Origin: Roseisolibacter agri
GTDB taxonomy: Bacteria; Gemmatimonadota; Gemmatimonadetes; Gemmatimonadales; Gemmatimonadaceae
Direction: 5' to 3'
Assembly (NCBI RefSeq): GCF_030159095.1
Contig: NZ_BRXS01000002.1
Span: 496,001 to 560,000 of the forward strand
Length of the DNA stretch: 64,000 bases
Below the pieces are notes generated by a model that made no database searches, was not told where the DNA came from, and saw only the letters and a list, made by a program, of their open reading frames with translations. Position numbers and translations under genes: made by a program. Shown here one piece after another: positions 15,468-24,289 of this stretch; positions within the stretch are counted from its first letter, which is position 1, and every line of letters starts with the position of its first letter.

Positions 15468-17912
15468 TCAGCTCGCGTGCAGCGTGACCGCCGGATCGAT
15501 GCGCGCCGCGCGGAACGCCGGGAGCCAGCACGCGCCGATGCCGACGACGGCCATGACGAACGCCACGACGCCGAGCGTCACCGGATCGTGCGGCGGCACG
15601 TCGAACAGCAGGCCCTGCATGAGCCGCGTCAGCGACAGCGCGCCCGCGACGCCGAACGCCAGCCCGACGAGCACGAGCCGTCCGCCTTCCGACAGCACCA
15701 TGCGCTGCACCATGGACGCGTTGGCGCCGAGGCTCATACGGACGCCGATCTCGTTCGTGCGCGCGGTCACCGAGAACGCCAGCACGGCCGCGATCCCCAC
15801 CGCCGCGACGATCAGCGCGAGCACGCCGAACGACGACACGAGCATCGCGTTCAGGCGCCGCGGCGCCACGCTCTCGTCGCGGATCTGCTCCACCGTCAGC
15901 ACCTTCTCGATGGGCTGCTGCGGCGCCGCCTGACGCACGATGCGCGTCGCCGCCGCCGCGAACGACGCCGGGTCGGACCGGGTGCGGATCACGAAGCCGC
16001 CCGACGGGAAGTCGCCCTGCGCGAACGGGATGAACGTCGCCGGGATCGGCGTCGCGTCGAGGCCACCGTCCTTCGTGTCGCCCACCACGCCGACCACCGT
16101 GCGCCAGTCGCCCGAGACACCGATGAACTTCAGCACCTCGCCGGTCCACGCCACGCGCTGGCCGATGGGATCCTGACCGGGGAAGAGCTGGTCGGCGAGC
16201 GTCTTGTTCAGGATCACGACGCGCGGGCTCTCCGCGCGGTCGGTGGACGTGAACGCGCGCCCCTGCAGCAGCGGGATGCCCGCGGCGCGGAAGTAGTCGG
16301 GGTTCGCGGTGCGGTACTCGGAGTGCGGCTGCGCCTGCCCGGGCGCGATCGGGTGGCCGTCCGCCTTGATGTCGAGCGTGATGCCCGACGCGCGCAGCGG
16401 CATCGTGGAGCCGAGCCCCACCTCCGACACGCCGGGCAGCGCCGCGAGCTGGCGCTGCATCTGCTCGTACTGCCCGATGGTCGCCGCGGGGTTCGAGCCG
16501 TCGAAGTCCTTCGGCACCTCCATCGTCAGCACGCGCTCCGCGTGCAACCCCGAGTCGACGACCGAGAGGCGCTGCATCGTGCGCGTCAGCAGCCCGGCGC
16601 CCGTGAGCAGCACCACCGACACGGCGATCTGCGCGACGACGAGCGCCTGCTGGAAGCGCTGCCGGCGGACGCTGCCCGTCGTGCGCCGGCCGCCCGCGGC
16701 CAGCGTGGCGCCGAGCGTGCGCTCGCTCGCCATGCCGGGCGCGAACGAGAGGAGGATCGCGACGACGACGGCCAGCAGGAGGCTGAACGCGAGCACCGCG
16801 CCGTCGATGCGGATCTCGCCCGCGCGCGGGCTGTAGCGCGCCGCGAAGGTGGCGAGCATGCGCACGCCGCCAAAGGCGAGCAGCAGGCCGAGCGTGCTGC
16901 CGGCCAGCGCCAGCAGGAGGTTCTCCGCCATCAGCAGCCGGCGCAGCCGCCACGTGCCCGCGCCCATCGCCGTGCGGACGACCAGCTCCTGCTCGCGGCG
17001 CACCCCGCGCATGAGCGTCAGGTTGGCGACGTTCGCGCACGCGATGACCAGCACGAACGCGGCCGCGCCCATCAGCAGCAGCATCGTCAGCCGCGCGTTC
17101 TGGCCGAGCACCTCTTGGAACGGCGTCAGCGTCACCTGGAAGCCGGAGCCGGCGTCGTACGCCTCGGGATGGTCCGCGTGCGCGCGCGCCGTGATCGCCG
17201 CGACCTCTGCCCGCGCCTGCGCGACCGTCGCGCCGGGCGCGAGGCGGGCGATCATCGCGGTCATGCGATGCGTGCGGCCCGTCACCATCATCGCACTCAG
17301 GTGGTGCTCGCTGTTCACCATGTTCATGAGGGCGTCGATCCGCGCCGGGAAGTACGGTGCCGGCTGCAGCACGCCCACCACGCTGACCGCCTTGCCGCCC
17401 ACGCGCAGCGTCCGGCCGACGACCGACGGGTCGCCGCCGAACCGCTTCTGCCAGTAGTCGTGCGTCAGCATCATGACCGGCGTGGCGGCGGGGCCGTCGT
17501 CGCGGTCGGTGAAGCTGCGGCCGAGCACCGGCGAGAGCCCCATCACCGAGAAGTAGTTCCCCGTCACGAGCCCCACGTCGATGCGCACCGCGTCGTCCTC
17601 GCCGACGAGCGTGAGCGTGAGCGGCGAGTACTCGGCGATCCCGGCCAGCGCCTTCGATCCCGTGCGGAAGTCCGCGATCTCGGGCACCGAGAAGAACACG
17701 TCCTCGCCGCCGGGCCCGCGGATGGACTGCCGCAGGTACATCAGGCGGTCGCCCTCGCGGTGCGGCAGCGGCTTGAGCATGACGCCGCGCACCACGCTGA
17801 AGATCGCGGTCGTGGCGCCGATGCCGAGTCCCAGCGTGACCACCACGGCGAGCACGAAGCCCCGGGCGCGCAGCAGGGTCCGGACGGCGTAGCGCAGGTC
17901 GGCGACGAGCAT
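15468..17912 (-). CDS. FtsX/MacB-type orphan ABC permease (ADOP family)
   Basis: An 814-residue membrane protein. I start it at ATG 17912 (MLVADLRYAVRTLLRARG), the typical N-terminus of ADOP permeases. The order is an N-terminal helix (VLAVVVTLGLGIGATTAIF), a MacB-like periplasmic domain with IADFRTGSKALAGIAEY and GRSFTDRDD, a first FtsX membrane core (AAAFVLVIACANVANLTLMRG), a central helix, a second periplasmic domain, and a second FtsX core (NEIGVRMSLGANASMVQRMVL) near the end. It has no ATPase domain and no ATPase gene nearby. The family is very common in Acidobacteria and Gemmatimonadota; exported substrates are unknown. A homologue lies at 25614. Confidence 0.9.
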   Translation of the reverse strand: MLVADLRYAVRTLLRARGFVLAVVVTLGLGIGATTAIFSVVRGVMLKPLPHREGDRLMYLRQSIRGPGGEDVFFSVPEIADFRTGSKALAGIAEYSPLTLTLVGEDDAVRIDVGLVTGNYFSVMGLSPVLGRSFTDRDDGPAATPVMMLTHDYWQKRFGGDPSVVGRTLRVGGKAVSVVGVLQPAPYFPARIDALMNMVNSEHHLSAMMVTGRTHRMTAMIARLAPGATVAQARAEVAAITARAHADHPEAYDAGSGFQVTLTPFQEVLGQNARLTMLLLMGAAAFVLVIACANVANLTLMRGVRREQELVVRTAMGAGTWRLRRLLMAENLLLALAGSTLGLLLAFGGVRMLATFAARYSPRAGEIRIDGAVLAFSLLLAVVVAILLSFAPGMASERTLGATLAAGGRRTTGSVRRQRFQQALVVAQIAVSVVLLTGAGLLTRTMQRLSVVDSGLHAERVLTMEVPKDFDGSNPAATIGQYEQMQRQLAALPGVSEVGLGSTMPLRASGITLDIKADGHPIAPGQAQPHSEYRTANPDYFRAAGIPLLQGRAFTSTDRAESPRVVILNKTLADQLFPGQDPIGQRVAWTGEVLKFIGVSGDWRTVVGVVGDTKDGGLDATPIPATFIPFAQGDFPSGGFVIRTRSDPASFAAAATRIVRQAAPQQPIEKVLTVEQIRDESVAPRRLNAMLVSSFGVLALIVAAVGIAAVLAFSVTARTNEIGVRMSLGANASMVQRMVLSEGGRLVLVGLAFGVAGALSLTRLMQGLLFDVPPHDPVTLGVVAFVMAVVGIGACWLPAFRAARIDPAVTLHAS

Positions 17913-18089
17913 GGGGGGTGTCCTTCGGAGGGTGGGCAGGGGGGCGGCAAACGTAGGCTCCACTGATACGACGCACGAGGGCGGGCGGAATCGACAACGC
18001 GCCGGATGTTTCTTCGCGGCGCCGGCGACGGGGACCACGGGAGGCGCGGCGTCGCCCGATCCAGCAGAAGCCGGGCGGTCGTCGGTCGC

Positions 18090-18095
18090 TACCTT
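18090..18095 (+). promoter_or_regulatory. -10 box (TACCTT) for a leaderless DUF488 transcript
   Basis: TACCTT ends six bases before the ATG at 18102, so transcription would begin at or next to the start codon. The same arrangement (TATCTT six bases before ATG) occurs at 31495-31500 before the DinB gene. Confidence 0.5.
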
Positions 18096-18101
18096 GCGGC
18101 C

Positions 18102-18638
18102 ATGTGGCCAACCGTCTGGACCGTCGGGCACTCCACCCGGCCGCTCGACGAGTTCCTGGCGGTGCTCGCCGCGCACGACGTCGGGCTGGTCGCCGACGTG
18201 CGGCGCTTCCCCGGCTCGCGACGCCTGCCGCACTACGCGGCGCCGACGCTGGAGGCGTCGCTCGCCGCGCGGGGGGTCGCCTACCACTGGCTGCCCGCGC
18301 TCGGCGGACGACGGCGGCCGGATCCCGCCTCGCCGAACGTCGGCTGGCGGCATCCGGCCTTCCGCGCCTACGCGGACCACGTGGCCACCGGGGAGTTCGC
18401 CGACGGGCTGCTCGAGCTCCTGCTGCTCGCGCAGGGGCTCCGCACCGTCGTCATGTGCTCCGAGATCCTCTGGTGGCGCTGCCACCGGCGGCTCATCGCC
18501 GACGTGCTGGTGTCGCTCGACGTGCCGGTCGTGCACATCCGCGACGCGCGCGTGGCGGAGCCGCACCGCCTCACCGCACCCGCGCGGCTCGTGGACGGGC
18601 GGCTGACCTACGAGCCGGACGACGGCGCGTCCGGCTGA
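18102..18638 (+). CDS. DUF488 family protein
   Basis: A 178-residue protein from ATG 18102; upstream in-frame extension to 18006 has no family resemblance and precedes the promoter. Family hallmarks are WTVGHSTRPLDEF (residues 5-17), VADVRRFPGSRRLPHY (about 30-45) and the segment VVMCSEILWWRCHRRLIAD with the conserved Cys-Ser-Glu. DUF488 proteins are small, widespread and biochemically unclear. The gene is probably monocistronic and leaderless; it is divergent from the orphan permease and converges on the next gene. Confidence 0.9.
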   Translation: MWPTVWTVGHSTRPLDEFLAVLAAHDVGLVADVRRFPGSRRLPHYAAPTLEASLAARGVAYHWLPALGGRRRPDPASPNVGWRHPAFRAYADHVATGEFADGLLELLLLAQGLRTVVMCSEILWWRCHRRLIADVLVSLDVPVVHIRDARVAEPHRLTAPARLVDGRLTYEPDDGASG

Positions 18639-18644
18639 CGCGAC

Positions 18645-19280
18645 TCAGCGCTTCGTCGCGCGACACCCGCGCCCCGTCTCCGCGCACGCCAGCGCCGCGC
18701 GCAGCGCACGCTCGTAGGCGGCCGACTGCTGGTCGCCCGGCATCGCGGCGACGCGCACGGCGACGTCGCCCATCTCCAGCTGCATCCGCTCCGCCTGCCG
18801 CACGGCCACGCTGTCGCCCGCCGACGCGCGCGTGAGGATGCGCTGATAGCGCGTCATCAGGCTGTCGAAGGCCGCGTCGCGGTCGTCGCTCGCACGGTCG
18901 TCCGGCGTGCGGTCCGCGTGTGCACGACTGCTCGCGGCCGCGCGGCTCGCCTGCTCCGCACGGCGCGCCTCCAGCAGCGTGCGGCCCAGCATCACCGTCG
19001 GCGACAGCGCGACCGCCTCCTCGCCGATCCCCACCGCGAGCGCGAGCGCCTTGTCCAGCTTCCCCTCGCCGCGGCCGGCGCGCGCGTCGCCCACCTTGTC
19101 GACCACGCTGGCGCCGAGCGCGCGGGCGCGGCCCAGGAGGCGGCGTGGGGACTTCGTGGCGGGCGCGGTCGCGGTGTCGGCGGCGGGCTGCGGCGTCGGC
19201 TGCGGGGCCTGCGCGGCGAGCGGCGTGATCGCGACGAAGGTCAGCGCGAGCGTCAGCGCGGCAGTGGAGAGGCTGGGCAT
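18645..19280 (-). CDS. Hypothetical secreted protein
   Basis: A 211-residue protein. The ATG at 19280 gives a normal signal peptide (MPSLSTAALTLALTFVAITPLAAQ) cleaved near residue 24; the 23-residue longer form is less likely. A Pro/Thr-rich linker follows, then Ala/Arg-rich helices, ending with two Cys (ACAETGRGCRATKR). The family is not recognised. The candidate operator hairpin at 19350-19368 lies 70-88 bp upstream of its start, mirroring the arrangement before the lipoprotein gene at 22680, so both may answer to the regulators encoded between them. Confidence 0.65.
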   Translation of the reverse strand: MPSLSTAALTLALTFVAITPLAAQAPQPTPQPAADTATAPATKSPRRLLGRARALGASVVDKVGDARAGRGEGKLDKALALAVGIGEEAVALSPTVMLGRTLLEARRAEQASRAAASSRAHADRTPDDRASDDRDAAFDSLMTRYQRILTRASAGDSVAVRQAERMQLEMGDVAVRVAAMPGDQQSAAYERALRAALACAETGRGCRATKR

Positions 19281-19349
19281 GGGTGGGTCCCCCGAGTGGC
19301 GTGGCGGATGCCGGACGGCCGCACGTTGGGACTCCTCGCCGATCGCCAC

Positions 19350-19368
19350 ATGGGGAGCGCCTCCCCAT
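19350..19368. promoter_or_regulatory. ATGGGGAG / CTCCCCAT palindrome, copy 1
   Basis: Perfect 8-bp arms with a 3-bp centre (CGC). It lies seven bases beyond the LysR stop and 70 bp upstream of the secreted-protein start on the minus strand. Read toward that gene, identity with copy 2 continues for three more bases (GTG). It may be an operator or a terminator hairpin. Confidence 0.5.
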
Positions 19369-19374
19369 CCCCCG

Positions 19375-20286
19375 TCACGCCGTGGGGCGCGCCTCCGCGA
19401 ACTCGGCCGCCACGCACTCGACGAACGTCCGCACCACCGGGCGCGCGTCGGCCGCGCGATGCAGCGCGAACATCCCGAGCGCCCGGTGCACGCCCTCGAC
19501 GCGCCGGACCACCGTGCCGGGCGGCGGGTCCTGCTGCGTGGACTGCGTCACGAACGTCCACCCCGCGCCCGCGGCGATGAACGCCACGCCCGCGGCGAAG
19601 CTCGGCGGCGCGGTGGCGATGCGCGGCTCCACGCCGCCGCTGCGCGCCGCGTCCACCATGTGGTCGTAGAGCGCCGCGTTCACGTCGCGGCCCGGCACCA
19701 GCAGCGGCAGGTCGGCCAGCTCGCGCAACGTCACCTGCGCGCGCGGCGCCAGCGGGTGCGTCGCCGGCAGCAGCGCCCAGCTCGACGACTCGTCCGCCAG
19801 CCACACCGCGTCCAGCTCGGGCGCGAAGTCCGACGCCGCCGCGCCGATGCCGAAGCCGACGTCGATCCGCTCCTCGCGCAGCGCGGCCGGATGCAGCGGC
19901 CACGGCGTCGGGTCGAGCTCCACCGTGCTCCCCGGCGTGCGCCGCCGGAACGCGTCCAGCGCGGCGGTCACGCGTCGCATGGCGCTCGCCCAGTCGGGGA
20001 GCGCGAGGCGCAGCACCGCGCCCTCCAGCGCCGCCGCCTGCGCGGCCCTCCGCCCCGCCTCGACCTCCGCCAGCGCGCGCCGCGCGTGGTCCAGGAACGC
20101 GCGCCCCGCGGGCGCGAGCCGCAGCCCGCGCGACGTGCGCTCGAACAGCGCCACGCCCAGCTCGCGCTCCAGGTCCTGGATCTGCCGGCTGAGCGCGCTC
20201 TGCGCGACGTGGAGCCGCGCGGCCGCGCGCCCCAGGCGCCCGTCCTCCGCCACCGCCACCAGGTAGCGCAGGTGCCTCAGCTCCAC
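19375..20286 (-). CDS. LysR-family transcriptional regulator 1
   Basis: A 303-residue regulator starting with GTG 20286 (ELRHLRYL), which overlaps the end of the preceding LysR gene by ten bases. The winged helix-turn-helix covers residues 1-60 (GRAAARLHVAQSALSRQIQDLERELG), followed by the LysR substrate-binding domain (about 90-290). It is the second gene of a two-gene minus-strand operon with a close paralogue, sharing much of the DNA-recognition helix. The effector is not deducible. The LuxR-type regulator and lipoprotein genes on the far side of the pair are possible targets. Confidence 0.88.
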   Translation of the reverse strand: MELRHLRYLVAVAEDGRLGRAAARLHVAQSALSRQIQDLERELGVALFERTSRGLRLAPAGRAFLDHARRALAEVEAGRRAAQAAALEGAVLRLALPDWASAMRRVTAALDAFRRRTPGSTVELDPTPWPLHPAALREERIDVGFGIGAAASDFAPELDAVWLADESSSWALLPATHPLAPRAQVTLRELADLPLLVPGRDVNAALYDHMVDAARSGGVEPRIATAPPSFAAGVAFIAAGAGWTFVTQSTQQDPPPGTVVRRVEGVHRALGMFALHRAADARPVVRTFVECVAAEFAEARPTA

Positions 20287-21221
20287 GACGCCGCGCTCTC
20301 GTCCGCACTCTCGTGCGGGTGCTGCTCGTGGTAGGCGTCGCGCAGGCACGCGAGGAACGCCCGCACGAGCGGCCGCTCGTCGTCTTTACGCCGCAGGGCG
20401 AACAGCCGCACCGTGATGGACGCGTCGCGGATGGGCAGCACGACCGTGCCGGGCGGCGGCGTTCGCATCAGGCTGCGGAAGCCGAGGATGAAGCCCGCGC
20501 CCGCGGCCACGAGCCCCGCCGACGCCGCGGGGCTCGGCGGCGCGACGATGACGCGCGGCTCGCGTCCCGACCGCCGCAGCTCCGCCACGCAGTGGTCGTA
20601 CATCGCCGGGTAGACCGCGCGCTCGGGGAGCAGCATCGGCACCTCCACCAGCTCGCGCAGCGTGACCGCCTCGTGCCGCGCCAGCGGATGCGTCGACGAC
20701 AGCACCACGCGGTCCACCGGCTCCTCGGCCAGTGCCTCGCCGTCCAGCGCCGACGGCAGGTCGGTCAGGCGCACCGCCGGGCAGAAGCCCGCGTCCATGC
20801 GCCCCGCCGCGATCGCGGCCGGCTGCTCGGTCCACGCCGTCGGGTCGAAGGTCACCGTCGCCGCCGGCATCCGCGCGCGCAGGCAGTCCACCGCCAGCCC
20901 GATGCGCGCCACGTGCTCGCCCCAGTCCACGGTGCCGATGCGCAGCGTGCCCGCGGCGCCCGCCACGACGTCGCGCACCGCGTGCGCCCCCGCGTCCGCC
21001 GCCGCCAGCGCCCGCTGGGCGTGCGCGAGGAAGACGCGCCCCGCCTCGGTGGGCTGCATGCCGCGCGGCAGCCGCGCCAGCAGCGGCGCGCCCAGCTCGC
21101 GCTCGAGGTCCTGGATCTGGCGGCTGAGCGCGGACTGGGCGACGCGCAGCCGCGCCGCCGCCCGCGCGAGGTTCCCCTCGGCGACCACCGTCACGAAGTA
21201 GCGCAGGTGTCGCAGCTCCAT
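20277..21221 (-). CDS. LysR-family transcriptional regulator 2
   Basis: A 314-residue regulator from ATG 21221 (MELRHLRYF); ATG 21233 would add four residues. The HTH is nearly the same as in its neighbour (AQSALSRQIQDLERELG). The effector-binding domain follows at about 90-300. It is divergent from the LuxR-type gene at 21404, and the shared 180-bp region contains nested palindromes (21270-21328), likely binding sites for one of these regulators. Two such similar LysR proteins translated from overlapping genes suggest a local duplication with changed effector specificity. Confidence 0.88.
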   Translation of the reverse strand: MELRHLRYFVTVVAEGNLARAAARLRVAQSALSRQIQDLERELGAPLLARLPRGMQPTEAGRVFLAHAQRALAAADAGAHAVRDVVAGAAGTLRIGTVDWGEHVARIGLAVDCLRARMPAATVTFDPTAWTEQPAAIAAGRMDAGFCPAVRLTDLPSALDGEALAEEPVDRVVLSSTHPLARHEAVTLRELVEVPMLLPERAVYPAMYDHCVAELRRSGREPRVIVAPPSPAASAGLVAAGAGFILGFRSLMRTPPPGTVVLPIRDASITVRLFALRRKDDERPLVRAFLACLRDAYHEQHPHESADESAASWS

Positions 21222-21269
21222 GCCCGTGAACATGTGTCCCCCGGGCGGCACTGTCGAGGCCGCGGAGGG

Positions 21270-21328
21270 GGGCGCGTTCGCTCGGAGAGAACGGTCCGTT
21301 CGGAACAAAGTCATGCGCGAACGCGCCC
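21270..21328. promoter_or_regulatory. Nested palindromes in the LysR/LuxR divergent promoter
   Basis: Outer arms GGGCGCGTTCGC (21270-21281) and GCGAACGCGCCC (21317-21328) are perfect complements. Inside lies the palindrome GAACGGTCCGTTC (21289-21301). The position between divergent regulator genes suggests operators. Confidence 0.55.
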
Positions 21329-21403
21329 GGGCGCCGTAGTGTCCCTGCGCCCCGAACGCGTGGCGCCGACTGCGGTTGCACCGGACCCCGTGCGATCCCG
21401 ACC

Positions 21404-22549
21404 ATGACTCCCAGCCTGACCCCGACCGACCTGGCGCGCCTCGCGACGGCGGCCGACGCGCTGCTCTCGCCGCTCGCGAGCCCAGACGGCGCCGCCTGGC
21501 GCACGCGCGTGACCGGCGCGATGCGCGAGCTGTTCGGCATCGACAACGCGCTCTTCGTCACCACCGAAGGCGAGCGCCTGCGCTTCGACTGCGACACCGC
21601 GCCGCCGGCCGTGCTCCGGCGCTTCGAGCAGCTCACGCGCGCCGAGGCGCGCACGGGGCGCATCCGGTCGGTCGACACGCTGGTGGACACGTGGTTCCAG
21701 CGCCGCGCCGCGATGGGCGTCGAGATCTACAACGAGCCGCTCAACGACCGCATGGTCGACTACCAGCTGCACCGCAGCACGATCGTCAACGAGGCCGTGC
21801 GGCCCGGCGGCATGTACGACTTCCTCGGCTTCATGACCGCGACGGCGGGGCACGAGCTGATGCTCTTCATGGGCCACGAGCGGCCGGGGCGCTCGCGCTT
21901 CGGGAGCGACGGCGAGCTGCCCGTGCTGCGCGCGCTGCTGCCCGCGTTCCGCGCGGGACATCAGGCCCTCGCCGCCGTCGGCGCGCATCGCGCGGCGCTC
22001 GGCGCCACGCTCGACGAGCTGACGGACGCGGTGCTCGTGGTGGGACCCGACGGGCGCGCGCTGCATCGCAACACCGCGCTCGTGCGCCTGCTGGCCGCCG
22101 ATCCGCAGCGCGAGCGCCTGGAGGCGGCGCTCCTGCTCGCGTCGTGCGGCTGGACCGGCACCGCGCGCCGCACCGCGACGCCGCGCGCCGCGGAGCAGCG
22201 CGTCGCCACGAGCGTCGGCCGCTACGTCGTGCGCGCGTCGCACCTGCCGCCCGACCTGCTGGGCGAGGCGGGCGGCGCGCTCGTGACCGTCGTGCGCGAC
22301 GTGGCCGGCGCGGACGCCGCGCGCACGCTTCCCGCGCGCTTCGGCCTGACGCAGCGCGAGGCCGAGGTGGCGCAGGCGCTCGCGCGCCGCCTCACCAACG
22401 CGGAGGTCGCGCGCGCGCTCGGCATCAGCCCGCACACGGCGGAGCGGCACACCGAGCGCGTGCTCGCGAAGCTCGGCGTCCGCTCGCGCCACGAGGTCGC
22501 GCAGAAGCTGCACGAGGAGAACGACACGCTGGCGCTGGCCGTGGCCTGA
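21404..22549 (+). CDS. LuxR-type HTH transcriptional regulator
   Basis: A 381-residue protein from ATG 21404. The C-terminal LuxR-type DNA-binding domain is clear at about 318-375 (FGLTQREAEVAQALARRLTNAEVARALGISPHTAERH). The N-terminal 300 residues are a sensory region without a receiver domain, possibly PAS/GAF-like (IDNALFVTTEGERLRFD, and LVVGPDGRALHRNTALVRLL, which reads like a PAS segment). The input signal is unknown. It is divergent from the LysR pair. A lipoprotein gene follows 130 bp downstream with a palindrome in between. Confidence 0.88.
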   Translation: MTPSLTPTDLARLATAADALLSPLASPDGAAWRTRVTGAMRELFGIDNALFVTTEGERLRFDCDTAPPAVLRRFEQLTRAEARTGRIRSVDTLVDTWFQRRAAMGVEIYNEPLNDRMVDYQLHRSTIVNEAVRPGGMYDFLGFMTATAGHELMLFMGHERPGRSRFGSDGELPVLRALLPAFRAGHQALAAVGAHRAALGATLDELTDAVLVVGPDGRALHRNTALVRLLAADPQRERLEAALLLASCGWTGTARRTATPRAAEQRVATSVGRYVVRASHLPPDLLGEAGGALVTVVRDVAGADAARTLPARFGLTQREAEVAQALARRLTNAEVARALGISPHTAERHTERVLAKLGVRSRHEVAQKLHEENDTLALAVA

Positions 22550-22583
22550 GCCACGCGCGCGCGCGCAATCATGCGCGCGCGAG

Positions 22584-22602
22584 ATGGGGAGCCGCTCCCC
22601 AT
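22584..22602. promoter_or_regulatory. ATGGGGAG / CTCCCCAT palindrome, copy 2
   Basis: Same 8-bp arms as at 19350-19368, with centre CCG, and the next bases GTG also shared when read toward the following gene. It lies 35 bp after the LuxR-type stop and 78 bp before the lipoprotein start. Confidence 0.5.
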
Positions 22603-22679
22603 GTGCGCGGAGCACGGAAGGACGATCGTGGCGTCGCACCACCGACGACCCGACCCGTCCCCCTCCGCGACTCCGCGCC

Positions 22680-24224
22680 ATGCGCTCCTTCACGACGTTC
22701 GTTCGCACCGCCCTCGCCATCGCGCTCGTGAGCGCGTGCGGGGGCGATGCCGTCACCGGCAGCACCGGCAGCCCGCCGGTCACGGTCCCGCCGCGCGACA
22801 CCACGCCGGCGCCGCCACCGCCCAGCACGACGCCCGGTCCCGTCGGCCCGCTGACGCCGGTCGTCGACCGCGCGCGCGCGGCGAGCGACAGCATCCCGCT
22901 CTCTGGCGGCACGCTCGTCGCCACCGGCGCCGACGGCACCACGTATCGGCTGACGATCCCCGCGACCGCGCTCCTGCGGCCCGTGCGCATCACGATGACG
23001 CCCATCACCGACGTGACGGGCTTCACCGCGCGCGGCGGCCGCTGGCTGGGCGTGGACCTGCAGCCGCACGGGCTGCGCTTCGCGAGCCCGCTCACGCTCG
23101 ACGTGGTGCCGGCGGGCGGCACCGGCGCGGTGCGCGCGCAGACGTTCGCGTACGGCGCGGACGGGGCGGACTTCCACCGCTTCCCGCTGGTGGCCGACCG
23201 CACGCGCCTGCGCATGCAGCTGCTGCACTTCAGCGGCGCGCTCGCCTACGTCGGCGACGGGATCTCGATCCCCGTGCTCCCCGGCCCGCCCGCCGACGCC
23301 GAGGCACAGCTGGAGCAGGCGGTCGCGGAGCTGGTGAACGCCGAGCGGGACGCGCAGCTCACCGGCCGCCCGGGGGACCCGGACTTCGTGGCGAAGCTGG
23401 AGCAGCTGCACGCCGCCTACTTCGACGCCGTCGTGCAGCCGATCCTGACGCGCATGGTGAGCGACTGCAAGTTCGCGGAGCAGAACACGAGCAAGGCGCT
23501 CGGCTGGGCGCGCTCGGTGGAGCTGCTCTTCCCGGACCGCTTCGGCCGGCAGACGGGCGCGGTGACGGACGCGATGCTGCGCGCCACGCAGCACTGCCTC
23601 GAGGAGGCGATCGCGCCGTGCATCGACTGGGGCGACCCGGCGCAGGTGCAGCGCGTCCTCGCCTACGACCGCCAGCGGGAGCTGCTCGGCATGGAGGGCC
23701 CGCCCAACATCTACGATTCGGCGCTCGCGTGCGGCGACCTCGAAGGCACGTTCACGGCCGAGATGAGCGAGGGCGGCTTGCGCGAGGTGGTCCGCGCGAC
23801 GGTGAAGTTCGCGCTCGACCGCGGCGCCTCCGGACCGGGCGGGCGCTCGTACGTCGTCCGGTCGGGACAGGTGACGTGGAGCGGCGAGCTGTCGGTGCCC
23901 GGCTGCCGGGCGACGGTGCAGGGCGTGAGCGCGCCGGTGCGCGCGGGCGACGGCACCGTGAGCATCCTCCGCGTCGGCACGGCGCAGCTCTACTTCGGCC
24001 GCGGGATCTCGCAGCTGCCCAACGCGTCGGTGATCGTCGACTGCCCGGACCAGCCCACGCAGACCGCGCCGTATCCGGTGGGCGCGCGGGCGTGGCTCTC
24101 CATCCCGTATCCGCCGGGCGGGGTGCTGGGCGACGGCGACCGCACGATGGTCGGCAGCTTCGCGGACGGGCGCACGACGTGGCGCTGGTCGATGCGGCTG
24201 ACGAGCGGCGTCGCGGGGCCGTGA
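22680..24224 (+). CDS. Hypothetical lipoprotein
   Basis: A 514-residue protein from ATG 22680. The signal peptide ends in a lipobox-like VSAC (Cys20), followed by a Thr/Pro-rich linker (about 35-70). The next section (about 85-185) looks like a beta domain of the ZU5-like surface type (GGTLVATGADGTTYRLTIPATALL, VRITMTPITDV); this is a tentative fold guess. The middle is helical (about 205-340), and the end is beta-rich. It is probably outer-membrane anchored. It lies downstream of the regulator block and its candidate operator and is followed by a second lipoprotein gene. Confidence 0.7.
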   Translation: MRSFTTFVRTALAIALVSACGGDAVTGSTGSPPVTVPPRDTTPAPPPPSTTPGPVGPLTPVVDRARAASDSIPLSGGTLVATGADGTTYRLTIPATALLRPVRITMTPITDVTGFTARGGRWLGVDLQPHGLRFASPLTLDVVPAGGTGAVRAQTFAYGADGADFHRFPLVADRTRLRMQLLHFSGALAYVGDGISIPVLPGPPADAEAQLEQAVAELVNAERDAQLTGRPGDPDFVAKLEQLHAAYFDAVVQPILTRMVSDCKFAEQNTSKALGWARSVELLFPDRFGRQTGAVTDAMLRATQHCLEEAIAPCIDWGDPAQVQRVLAYDRQRELLGMEGPPNIYDSALACGDLEGTFTAEMSEGGLREVVRATVKFALDRGASGPGGRSYVVRSGQVTWSGELSVPGCRATVQGVSAPVRAGDGTVSILRVGTAQLYFGRGISQLPNASVIVDCPDQPTQTAPYPVGARAWLSIPYPPGGVLGDGDRTMVGSFADGRTTWRWSMRLTSGVAGP

Positions 24225-24289
24225 GGCGCTCGAGGTTCTCCACGAGGAAATCCACAGACGTTCTCCACATCCAGACCGGGATCCGATCC

